Part shown: positions 21,992 to 34,800 of the stretch, piece after piece | Layout: every line of letters starts with the position of its first letter | Numbering within the stretch: the stretch's first letter is position 1 | Assembly: GCA_005281725.1 (NCBI GenBank) | Contig: SSBO01000012.1 | Span: forward strand, 16,928,084-16,992,083 | Direction of reading: 5' to 3' | Length of the DNA stretch: 64,000 bases | From: Wuchereria bancrofti | Taxonomy: Eukaryota > Nematoda > Chromadorea > Rhabditida > Onchocercidae | Program-made: the position numbers and the translations under genes | The notes under the pieces: generated by a model | The model's database searches: none | What the model saw: the letters and a program-made list of their open reading frames with translations, nothing else | Told to the model about the DNA's origin: nothing

Positions 21992-24464
21992 ATGGCCAGA
22001 AACTTTCCTAAGCTTTCAAAATGATTATCAATCGAATATAAAGTTTTTTGCAACATTTGTTTCTACAAAAAAGAATCAACCGACCTTTTCATCCCATAAA
22101 TACTGTTTGCTAGGCAAAAAAAAATCAAGCATATTAAGTGAGTGCACACGAAATCAGCTTTTTTCTCACTTGTTTTACACTTTTTTATAGTAATTCAATC
22201 CATTTTTCGAAAACTATTTTAAAAAAAGCAGCACTGATTGTTAAATCAAAATCAGTTATCCTCAAATCTATGGTGTCAAATATCTAAATCCTTTATACCT
22301 TACGTCTTTTTCATGCTGTTATTTAAAACTTTTTAGGACAATTTTTCTAACTTTTCTTATAAGAAAGAGAAAGACCCAATTTTTATGGACGTGTAAATGA
22401 TTCTTTCAAGTGCTCAATAAAAAGTTAGAAATATAGAAGAAAAGACTGCTATAAATTCACTTGAACTACGACAAAATATGTCATAAAATGTGCAGAGTTT
22501 TTCGAGACCTTTGATAGCAAATATAGAAGAAAATGGTTTTAAGCTTCATTTCACTTCAAAATTATTCAAGCGTTGCAAACCACGCTTAAATGTAACAAAG
22601 GTTGCAACTTGATGTCATACTTTTGCAAAACAAATAATCATAAACTACGCAATACATTGTGTCTGCCGATTCAACGTCATTTGGATAAGGATTTAAAAAG
22701 TAACGAAGAATATGGATGGTTCGTTGGGTTTTTTGCAAAATTATAATATGCATTCATCAAATAAGCTATTGAGAACTACCGGTTAATTAGAGCTTACATA
22801 TATATACCATTTAAATTCTAGCTCATAAGATCATAACGATGTTCGTACTACCATCATGATTTTTTTCTAGCTATATCGTTCCATTCTTTCTCTTTACAAT
22901 TTCCTGATAAGGCTTAAAACATCTAATTGGATAAATTCTTCTTTCTAATGAGATAACAAGAGTTTTTATTGCTAATGCAAACAATGCAATACAGAAATTT
23001 GATCAGAGACCTACTTTTGATCTTAGACTCATTGCCACAGTATAGTCTGTGGTTACTATATCTTCATTTTAGGATACTCTTTAAAAGTCTTCTTCTGCTT
23101 AATGAGATGAGAACTTTGTAAACGATCGAATCCTATGAACATTAAACATATACTTATATTTATTACATAATGCAATCAATCACTGATAAAGTAGAATAAC
23201 AATTAAATTAAATTAAATCTATTGCAAAGATCAGTTACTTGATTTTGATATTTCATTTTGATATAGATATTTCTTGTAATAACTTTTTCATTGAATAAAG
23301 TTTAGTATAATCCGGGATAAACATAAGATAATTCAGTATATCGTCATGCAATTACAATTACTCACATCCAATCTAATTTAAGCTAATCGGGTACCATTCA
23401 GAATTCATCTTCCTACATCATATCAATATAGAATATGTGTTAAATAGTTATGCAGAAATCCTCTCAATACACTGCTCTCGTATCCTACTATTCGATCCAT
23501 TATCTTCGTTTCAGCAGGAGGCGAAACCTTTTTGATGTTTATCTTTAATCTATTCTCTGAACATAAAAAGAAGAGCAGAACGAAGATGGGATTATAAAAC
23601 TTTCTAATAAACTTGCTAATAAACGTAATTCTATTGTTAGCTTCGTTTCGTTATGATAAAAGAGCTTACTGGGATGAGAAATCTCAAATTATAGTATCTT
23701 TATTAAACCAGTAGGACTTGTACAAATTGTATAAAAATTTATCTAATTTAATTTTACTAAATTTAGTCTCTTGTTAGTTTTTTTTATTGGTTAGTTTCAA
23801 CAAATTCAACACTTTCTCCATATTGATCTTATTTTTTTAGTCTTAAAATGAATCTCTTGATCAACTCCCTCATTTTTATACTTCTTAAACATTTGATTAG
23901 CCCCAATTATATTTCTACTACCTGAAATTATCAATTCTTAACTACTCATATTTATTTAGTATTTTAATAAATAAATTGAAAAATGCGTTACGAAATTATG
24001 AAGATGGCTGTAAATATATGAGTGGGTACTGTAAATATTTAGTTCAAATAATGTTTTTTAACTTGAATCCAATAGAGAGTCGAAATTTAAGGAAAAAGAG
24101 TTTGACTCAGTAAGTTAAATTATTTTTTACGTTCCATATTTTTGGAGCAGCTTTTGAATTTATTTGTCTTAAAAAAGCATTATAAAGAATATTCAGTGTT
24201 GTCCCTAAAATATATCGAAGATATGCATAATTTTAGATTTGCTTTTATAATTGAAACTTTATTTCCAAACTCTTTCTCTTTTTCCAAATTACTTTCAATA
24301 CCTGGAAATTTTCAAAATTGTTTAATAGAGTTGATCAAAATTAGAAAATCTTTTTTTTTCTTCAAATAAATTTTTTTTTACTGTGAAAGTGAAGTGAAAT
24401 TTTATTAGCCATTGATTTGGATGTTAAGCTTTCTCCCACATTTATCACTGGTTGATTTTTCCAG
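21992..24464. other. AT-rich intergenic stretch, nothing recognised
   Basis: Only short AT-rich ORFs; no conserved exon, tRNA or repeat with clear structure was seen. Confidence 0.5.
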
Positions 24465-24588
24465 CACAGTTCAGCAGCAACAGGAATCGTCCCACAAGAA
24501 TAGAACTTTCATTATCAGTGACTCACAACATTGTTCGGTCTCCGCGACACTTTCTTTGGGCAGACCCAAAAAATTATTCATCAGCAAG
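24465..24588 (+). CDS. Candidate exon of unidentified Ser/Gln-rich protein
   Basis: A good acceptor (TTTTTCCAG before 24465) and a donor (AGCAAG|GTTTGC after 24588) bracket a frame that starts with one base of a split codon and ends on a codon boundary. The 41 encoded residues are polar (QQQQESSHKN, then SLGRPKKLFISK). It is on the same strand as, and upstream of, the exons at 25862-42118, so it probably belongs to the same gene. Its downstream phase partner was not found. Confidence 0.4.
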
Positions 24589-25861
24589 GTTTGCGTTACT
24601 TTCCTAGCCTTCATATTACGAATTCCTTCTCAAATAGCTATTTAATAATAATGATGGCTACATTCACTACTATTAGAATAGTGTTAGTAGTTGTAAGTAT
24701 TGAATAATGGTAGCACATGAAATAGCGAAAACAAAAGTAGCAGAAATCAGGTGGCAGAGTTCAAAGTGTCATCGTTATTTTAATAGAAGCGCATGTTACA
24801 GTTATGATATTATGTGTGATGTATCGTTAGGCAGTGAAGAATAATGAGCAATCTTCAATTGCAGGCATTATTCATTCATGATTTCAATATTATTAGTCAT
24901 AGTGATATTTTGAGTAATATTTACCTTTGAGTGACAGTGTATCCATAAGCTTTAGTAGTAATAAAAATGTCGTTTTCATACCGATATTATCCAGTTAAAA
25001 TATTGTTATGCATGTTTTGCTTCATTCATCTCCCAGTTTACATTTCAATCCTTTTAAAAGTTCCAAATTTTTATTCCTAAAAGCAGCATTTAAGAAATAA
25101 ACATAAGTCAAAATGATAAATTGTAAATAATTAGATGAAAAAAATGAATTTTGAAGCAACTTTATTGTGTTATTTATTAAGCCTGAGCTTTTTTTATATG
25201 TACCCCTTGTGTTACTTCTTTAAAGTTCGTGACAGAAAAGAAAAGATATTCCAATTTTCAAAGCAATTCCAATTTTATTAGAACGTAACAGATGATTAAT
25301 GAAAGCACCAGATGAAAATAAAGAAATAATGAAGAACAGAATAATTTTATGAATTCAAAGCTGTTTACAATTCAACAGAAGCTTAACTTTTTCTGCTTAA
25401 ATCCTTTTCTTTTAAATTCTTTTAAAAATTATGGAAATTTACGATTGCACTTTTTTGCAAATGCATTTGTTAAAATATATTAAGAAATTAAAGAAACAAA
25501 TTTTCATGCAGTTTATTATTTTGCGGTTCGAAATCTTCAAATGCATAACATTTAAATACATGAAATGATGCAAAAATTGTGATTTACCAAACTCACTTTT
25601 TTATCATTGTTATATTTTTATAAAAAATAAATAAACAGATAAATATATCTTTTCATCACATAAGAAAGAGTAATGAAAAAAGTTGAAGAAAGAAGTAAGT
25701 TTATCTATTTATTTTCAATAATTCCAGATATTTTTGCCTACATATTATTTTTTCCAGCTTTTTTAATCACATTTTTATCAAATTTTAGGGGAAATAGCAG
25801 AGAGAAGTAGAGCAGCAGCAACATTTCAAGCATCAACCACGATTACACTGCAACGTAGAAT
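24589..25861. other. AT-rich intron-like sequence
   Basis: No recognisable exon. Pyrimidine-rich tracts with AG near 25789 could be an acceptor, but the frame after it closes within a few codons. Confidence 0.4.
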
Positions 25862-28800
25862 TTGAATAATTCTAAAGAAATCTCAACATCTCATAGCAGA
25901 ATAGATCAAAAGTCACCATTAGCAAACTTCGAAACAAAAACAACTTCACCATCTTCAAGTCAACATTTTCCAGGCTCTGTCAACAGTAACAATGACAGTA
26001 TTTTTTGCTGCAACAAAACTGCCCCAAAACTGTTCCGTCTGATCCGATACCAATCGATAGTGCTGAAACAACTTCTGTTACTGTAACACCGAAAATTACC
26101 ATCGATATTCCGCATCCTGATTCGCCGCAATCGACGCTAAATTCATGTGGATCTGGTGGTTATCGTGGTGATTGTTCCTCAGTTAACAGCTTGCATTCGA
26201 CGGAGTATAAAGATGGAATAAATCGAAGACAAAATAACATCAACGAATTCCGAGAATCTCTTAGCAGTAGGCTTAGTCGTGGATTTCTTGAATTCGCTCA
26301 GGGCAGCAGGGATAGATTGCAGAAATGCAAAAATAAATTGCAAGACGGTCGGTGGCACAAAGATTCTAGTAAACCACCACCTGCTAACAGGTCTTTTTTA
26401 TAGTTTTATTAATTCTTGACAACTGAAATCAAACAAATTTGGAACCAGTTGGATACTGATAAGTAATAAAAGACAATTTCTTATTGATGCTCTGCTCTCA
26501 TCATGGGTAGCGATGAGGAAGATTTAACGGTGCATAAAAGTATCGAGCGAGCGGAACTTATCTATCACATATTCATTTTATTCATATCATTTCTTTGCTT
26601 TGTATTTCTTTGCAATTTTGCTCACTTCAATATTGTTACTATAGGCAAATCTTTCAAAATCTCTTGCCAGATGTGTCCAACATATCTGTCTATTTTCAAG
26701 ACTAAAATAATTGTACACAGCATATTGTTGCTTACAACTATGCCATTGTATTCTGGCAGTAAACTTTTCAACACCTTGCCACGAGACTCGATCATCTTTA
26801 GAAGTGTCAATGCTTTGTTTGTATTGCCGAACCCAGCCTCTTTCCTCTTGATTTCTGTGCCATGTTTCATCTATACGCAGATCTCTTTCAATTCTTCCTT
26901 CATTTTCTCATATTCAGATGCGCATCTTTTTGATACTCTGTGCTCAGTCTTTGATATATACTAGATTTGATGGACAACTACCATCAAATCTCATAATACT
27001 TATATTGAGGTTAAATATACTGCTTAAAATTTGCTGTACTTTTCTTTTCGAGTTAATAAAAAAGCCACTTAGGCTGCTAATTATTGTTTTAGCATTGAAC
27101 CCTAGAAGACCTTTGAAACCCTATGGGTAAACTAGTTGAAACCTTCCTATTACAAGCTCTGTAATACCCATACTCAGTTACGATTGGTTTGATTTCTGGT
27201 AATTTTACCTTTTAATGGACAACTACCATCAAATCTCACTTATATATCTTATGCCCTGGCTGACCTCCTGTTTTTTTTTTTTTTGTTTCTACTTGAAATA
27301 TGCATATTGGCACATTTTTTTTCGCAAAACTCTTTCCATCTTAAAAGCTACTTGAGCAATTGGATTTTTATTTAAACAAAGTTATTCAGTACCTAACACT
27401 TTTTTGTTACTATCTTCCGAGGATATATAAAGAGATTTACACTTAAAATTCTCATCTAAACCATATACTTTTGCTTTCAAAATTTCCTTTTTTTCAAAAT
27501 ATCAATTTTCAATTATATTCTGTATTCTACTTTTTTTTTTGGTATTTCGCTTCACAACCTCTGTTGAAGTCACTCGAAAACTTTTTACAAAACCGATTTT
27601 TTGATAAGAAAGAAAAACTTTACAGTTTATAATGCTAAATTTATACATAATGCCAAATTTTCACCAATGAGATCAGCTTTTGCACTGAAAGAAGACCGAG
27701 CAAACTTAATACTGCCGACGCGATCAACCAGTGATTTCTTTTTAACAAGTAAGAGTACTGCCAGGTTTGCCTTTCCTGCTCAATATAATCTTATAATATC
27801 AAATTTAAAAATTACACAACTTCAAGCCAGTATTGTAATGTTTAAAGATTGAAGGATGGATAGGTAAGTGTCACCTGAGGATAATGTTTGTTATTTTAAA
27901 GATTTCTTACATGTGTTGCTATTTTTGTCACTGACATCAACATGTAATCGTATAATTGTAGTGTTGTCAATGCTAACTGTGCTCTGAGGGTATCAGTAAC
28001 TCTGTAACACTGATATCTTATAATGAGGAGTATAAATAAATAAATAGGCTAACATTGAATTTTAGCAATTTGTTTTGTCCTCTTAAGAAATATTTACCCG
28101 AAACAATTTATTAAATAATTAGTTTTTTACCCGAAACAGTGTAAATAAAGTTAGAGATTTCTAACTTTGAAGTTTAAAAATAAAATTAAAAAACTTTAAA
28201 GATTAAAAAAAAGGTAAAAATAAAGTTATTTATTTAAAAAAATCAATTTTCTTCTGCATATTTCATTTTAGATTAAAGATTATTGCGAACACTTAATGAA
28301 GTTTCAAGGCCAACATAGTAGATCTTCTCCGAAGAATATTAATATGAAAAAGTTTTTAATAGTATTTGAATTATTTCAAAATTGTTATCATGATTTCCAT
28401 CTTTTTCTGAGTTGTGTTTTCTTTTTTGAATTAACAATCTATATACGTCCTGTAGAGTGGATATCCCTTCATTAGTGCTAGACGAATAGACTCCATTGTG
28501 TAAAATTTTTAACATCGGATAATAAGAACTGCAGAGATATTTTTACCTCATATTTCAAAACCTCATATTTCGAATTATTTTTGTCTTTTTATATTTCCCA
28601 TTAATCAAATTTGGAATGAAAATAGGAATTGCAATATAAAAGGAAATAAATTTGACAGTTAAGAATATTCGAAATTTTAAATTTTTCGTGATATTGAACC
28701 ATGCTATGTTCTGTGGCCACACCTAATTTATGCGGACTAGATAAGAGGAACAAAGCTGAAATACTGTAAGTGAAGTTTTGTCTTTTAATCCAAAATAGAG

Positions 28801-31800
28801 TATCCTGAAAGTCTTATTATTTTAGACTAAGCTGTTCTGCTGTCATTTGTTGTGATTTGTTTTCGCCCTATTTCAACCTGCGCTCCTCATCTGACAAATT
28901 CATCTAATGATTTAAATCATTTATTTACAATTCCATCGACCCACTTATTACTGTTTAATATACTCGTCTTTAACGGTACAGTATCCGATCATATCTCTTC
29001 TAAGCACGTGTTCTTCTTTGCTCCTTTTTAATGATATAACCTCTACTGTATTCTCCTATCATGGAAGACTTTAATGAATTTTTTGACCTTGAATGGTATT
29101 AATTTTTAATCTTTGTTTTAATTCGAAGTTAACTGAATTTTAAATTGAAAAGATTTATGTGATTGCTCAACTCAATCTCAATTTCCAATTACGTCTTCAA
29201 GTGAATATTCANTGCGAACACTTAATGAAGTTTCAAGGCCAACATAGTAGACCTTCTCCGAGGAATATTAANNNNNNNNNNNNNNNNNNNNNNNNNNNNN
29301 NNNNNNNNNNTTGTTATCATGATTTCCATCTTTTTCTGAGTTGTGTTTTCTTTTTTGAATTAACAATCTATATACGTCCTGTAGAGTGGATATCCCTTCA
29401 TTAGTGCTAGACGAATAGACTCCATTGTGTAAAATTTTTAACATCGGATAATAAGAACATCTGCAGAGATATTTTTACCTCATACTTTCAAAACATATTT
29501 CGAATTATTTTTGTCTTTTTATATTTCCCATTAATCAAATTTGGAATGAAAATAGGAATTGCAATATAAAAGGAAATAAATTTGACAGTTAAGAATATTC
29601 GAAATTTTAAATTTTTCGTGATATTGAACCATGCTATGTTCTGTGGCCACACCTAATTTATGCGGACTAGATAAGAGGAACAAAGCTGAAATACTGTAAG
29701 TGAAGTTTTGTCTTTTAATCCAAAATAGAGTATCCTGAAAGTCTTATTATTTTAGACTAAGCTGTTCTGCTGTCATTTGTTGTGATTTGTTTTCGCCCTA
29801 TTTCAACCTGCGCTCCTCATCTGACAAATTCATCTAATGATTTAAATCATTTATTTACAATTCCATCGACCCACTTATTACTGTTTAATATACTCGTCTT
29901 TAACGGTACAGTATCCGATCATATCTCTTCTAAGCACGTGTTCTTCTTTGCTCCTTTTTAATGATATAACCTCTACTGTATTCTCCTATCATGGAAGACT
30001 TTAATGAATTTTTTGACCTTGAATGGTATTAATTTTTAATCTTTGTTTTAATTCGAAGTTAACTGAATTTTAAATTGAAAAGATTTATGTGATTGCTCAA
30101 CTCAATCTCAATTTCCAATTACGTCTTCAAGTGAATATTCAATGGCAGTACCAATATTCTTAATGCAATGGACGCAACAAATCTAATAACTAGTCGGCAT
30201 TCAGACGAAAACTTTTTCTACAATTTATGATATTGATTGATATTATTATTTCGATAGCAGTGCCAATATATTTCGATAAATAATTCCCTATATAAAATTT
30301 ACACCAAAATTTCAATGAATTAAATGTTTGAAAATTTGAATTTTTGTTTGATTTAAATCTACGTAGTGCGGTAACTTTCATTCCGTTGTCAGGATTTAAT
30401 CGATATATTCATTTTTTTTTTGTTACATTAAATCGTTTTTGCGAACAATTTTCTTGCTTTGCTGCCTGTTTTTCTGTCTTATTAGCACTTTGTAAAATCA
30501 TTCAAATTAAGCGGAAATTCTTCGTTATTCTTTTTCTTCCGAAACAAACAACCGGTGATTGGATAAAAAATAGATGGATTAGAATGGTGCTGAAGCATAT
30601 CACAGAGCTACTGTTCGTTAACGATAACTGTATACCTTGTCGCGAATTTCCATATCGCGAAGCTAAATAAATGTTAATACTGCTTAATATAGCAATCCAT
30701 TATAATTTCCTTTGCAATGCATCGCATTCGTTTAGCTGACCTTTGATCTTATAACAATTCTATGCTATGAACATCCACCATTTAATGTCAATTGTAACCA
30801 ATTATAGTTGCCATCCAATGTAAGTTCTTTGTGATACCCATGCAATCCCCTGCATTGTAACTATTGTTCATTGTAACCTATTGTTCTCATTATCATGTCT
30901 AAACGATTTATTCTTTGTAAAAATGTCTGATTATAAATGTCTGATCACATCTTAACATATATAATGCATCAGTTTTTGTTGGATCTATCAAGATTGTACG
31001 GTTGCTTCTGTTAATAAAGGATTATTCTCTTCCTCTGTTACCCCACATACTTACATCTACATTCAACGAATCTCCCTGCAATCAACAACCTCTCCCGAAA
31101 TAATAAATTAAATTATCAAATCTTCCAAGAGAAATTTTGCTTCCACAACATACCTTCTTCTCTACAATTATCAAAAGTTCCGCTCCTCTACAATTATCAA
31201 AGTTAAATGATTGATTATTAGTAATATACTTACGCATCACTTCTCAACTTCACCTCGCTACAATGCTTTATAATGCCATTACTCTTATAAGATGCTGAAA
31301 AATTCACATTCCATTCACATTTCGATAATTTTTCCATTTTTTTTTTTCTTTTTTTCTCTTTTTGAAGCTTTGACTGTGAATGCAATTATGTTCGTTGAAA
31401 TCGTATAATCAAAATTATTAAGGAATTTAAATTTTGATATTGGAGGAGTTATTAAAATTTCACGTTTTTGAATTGCACCATTACAATTAACGAAGAAAAA
31501 AATTGTGTTGAAAATTCACCTTGAGCTTAAAATGTTCTAAATTTAGAGAATTATTGAATTTCAAACTTGAATGTGAATCCTTGCATTGGTTCGGGTTTCT
31601 TTTACTCATTTGTTTTCATGCAACTACTGAAAAGTGTTAGATAAGCAAGCAGTTTCTTTACATTTTCTCTCCCATCAGTTGACCTCTGCTTTAAGCCAAT
31701 GTTCGCTGTTATCCATGTTCACTTAATATCGTTCCTCATCTTATTCAAGTTCTAATTATGATAGCATATGCGAGCTGTTTGTTTTTAAAGCACGATAGAT

Positions 31801-34800
31801 TGCAAAGAAGGCTGCGTGATTTGTTGACGGATTTGGATTCCTTTTTTTCTGACCTTTTCTTGACTTTTCTCCCTTATCATTCATTGTCTGCTTTCTTTAA
31901 CTTTTAGCTTCATTTATAACATCTGTCTAGAAAACTCTTATTTGGTATGATCTCTGTTTCTTAAAGGACCGACCGTCTTGATGAACAGCTCTGAAGTGGC
32001 AGCTGTGCATATGCTTCTGTTAATGAAACCTAAGGTTTGTTGTGAACAAAGATTCCATCACCAGAAGACTTCGTTTATTGACCTCCTTGGGAGAAAAGAT
32101 CCATCTGTTTCAGGAATAACAGATTAGAAGAACTAAAATGTTCAATGATGCATCAATTCCCGCTATTTGAGTATTACAGTGCGAGCACATTAATTATTTT
32201 AGAGATGATAGTTTCCAGAACGTGCGAATATGAAAGTTTTCCGTTTGTTGATGGAAAATATGTGTCTTAAAGTATCTTCCTGTTTTCACATTTGCGTAAA
32301 TTTGTTTAATACATTCCATGTAATTCCAGAATTTTTTGAAAAGATTTTGTTTTTTCCTTTGTGAGAAAATTCACTGCATTCTTAGAACAGTTAGAAAAAA
32401 AACTGTGTCTTAAAGTATGTTCCTTTTTACCACAATATATTTATGCATTGCGCAAATTTTCCGTGTTCTTTAGTATTGAATATCACAATGGTCTAACTGT
32501 TTTCAGCACTCGAAACATTCGTATATATGCTAATAATTCTCGATCTTAGTTGTTGTTCATAACAGATGAGAATACTATTGTATATTTGATATGTTATATA
32601 TTTAATATCTACAAATCAGGCGGTTGTTTAACCCTTCCTCTTTAGTAGAACATAATGAGTCTTTGTTTATGCTTGTATGTGCATTATTTGGCCTTGAAAT
32701 TAAGACTGGATGAGAATAGCCCGGTGCAATGATTTCTTTGACTACAATAGTAGCAACATTTTTTATTTATTAATTTACTTTCCTGTTTTCTGGAATAATT
32801 CTATTTATTTTTTTAAAACTGTGAAACTTATCGTCTATGTGTACATGTATTTCTGCGTACGTAGCCAAAATAGCATATCACTACTTAATTTAAAAATGGA
32901 ATGTGATATCGGAAAAAATGAATTTTGAACTTCATAAAAATAAGTTTTTTTCGGTTAAACATTTCGTTTTTTTCTTTTACGTAGTGGTAGCATGGCAAGA
33001 ATAGCAAGAATATTCATGTAAAGTCCCACTCAATAAAAAAAAAAATAGTTTTGTGAGGAAGAAATTTGCGAGTTATTTAAAAATTTATTTTGAAACAGAA
33101 TGCATCATTGCAAAGGAGTTATGTGCGAAGTCATACAGATTCTACTTAGAGTCTATTTTGTAGATTTTATATTTTATATATATTTTATATATTTTATATT
33201 TGAATTTAGAAGTGGAAGGACTTATTGTACTTGTGTCTGTCGATTGTCAATCAAATTTATTTTTCAGCTTTGTAAAGTTTTTCCAGAAAAGCTACAAGAA
33301 TGGGTTATATGTTATTACAAATATGCCCTTGTAGTTTAATTGTAATCATAGACAGTAATCAGTATGTACCAACTCAAGTTTTTAGTTAGAGGTGCTGCAA
33401 ATCTATATTTGATTCAAATTAATTTGGACTGACAAGTCATACGTCATTTGCTCTTTTCCACAACTCTTTGTGCTAACAAGAGCATATATTTAGAATTTCT
33501 AAGCAAAAATCGACAATGTTGTTAAGAGGAGCTTTAATTTGTGCTGCATTCTTAGCCAGATAGNTTGTGAACAAAGATTCCATCACCAGAAGACTTCGTT
33601 TATTGACCTCCTTGGGAGAAAAGATCCATCTGTTTCAGGAATAACAGATTAGAAGAACTAAAATGTTCAATGATGCATCAATTCCCGCTATTTGAGTATT
33701 ACAGTGCGAGCACATTAATTATTTTAGAGATGATAGTTTCCAGAACGTGCGAATATGAAAGTTTTCCGTTTGTTGATGGAAAATATGTGTCTTAAAGTAT
33801 CTTCCTGTTTTCACATTTGCGTAAATTTGTTTAATACATTCCATGTAATTCCAGAATTTTTTGAAAAGATTTTGTTTTTTCCTTTGTGAGAAAATTCACT
33901 GCATTCTTAGAACAGTTAGAAAAAAAACTGTGTCTTAAAGTATGTTCCTTTTTACCACAATATATTTATGCATTGCGCAAATTTTCCGTGTTCTTTAGTA
34001 TTGAATATCACAATGGTCTAACTGTTTTCAGCACTCGAAACATTCGTATATATGCTAATAATTCTCGATCTTAGTTGTTGTTCATAACAGATGAGAATAC
34101 TATTGTATATTTGATATGTTATATATTTAATATCTACAAATCAGGCGGTTGTTTAACCCTTCCTCTTTAGTAGAACATAATGAGTCTTTGTTTATGCTTG
34201 TATGTGCATTATTTGGCCTTGAAATTAAGACTGGATGAGAATAGCCCGGTGCAATGATTTCTTTGACTACAATAGTAGCAACATTTTTTATTTATTAATT
34301 TACTTTCCTGTTTTCTGGAATAATTCTATTTATTTTTTTAAAACTGTGAAACTTATCGTCTATGTGTACATGTATTTCTGCGTACGTAGCCAAAATAGCA
34401 TATCACTACTTAATTTAAAAATGGAATGTGATATCGGAAAAAATGAATTTTGAACTTCATAAAAATAAGTTTTTTTCGGTTAAACATTTCGTTTTTTTCT
34501 TTTACGTAGTGGTAGCATGGCAAGAATAGCAAGAATATTCATGTAAAGTCCCACTCAATAAAAAAAAAAATAGTTTTGTGAGGAAGAAATTTGCGAGTTA
34601 TTTAAAAATTTATTTTGAAACAGAATGCATCATTGCAAAGGAGTTATGTGCGAAGTCATACAGATTCTACTTAGAGTCTATTTTGTAGATTTTATATTTT
34701 ATATATATTTTATATATTTTATATTTGAATTTAGAAGTGGAAGGACTTATTGTACTTGTGTCTGTCGATTGTCAATCAAATTTATTTTTCAGCTTTGTAA

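Noticed and set aside
26503..26964. 153-codon hydrophobic ORF in the long intron
   Set aside because: No acceptor or phase link to the surrounding exons, composition typical of AT-rich noise, and an equally open frame exists on the other strand.
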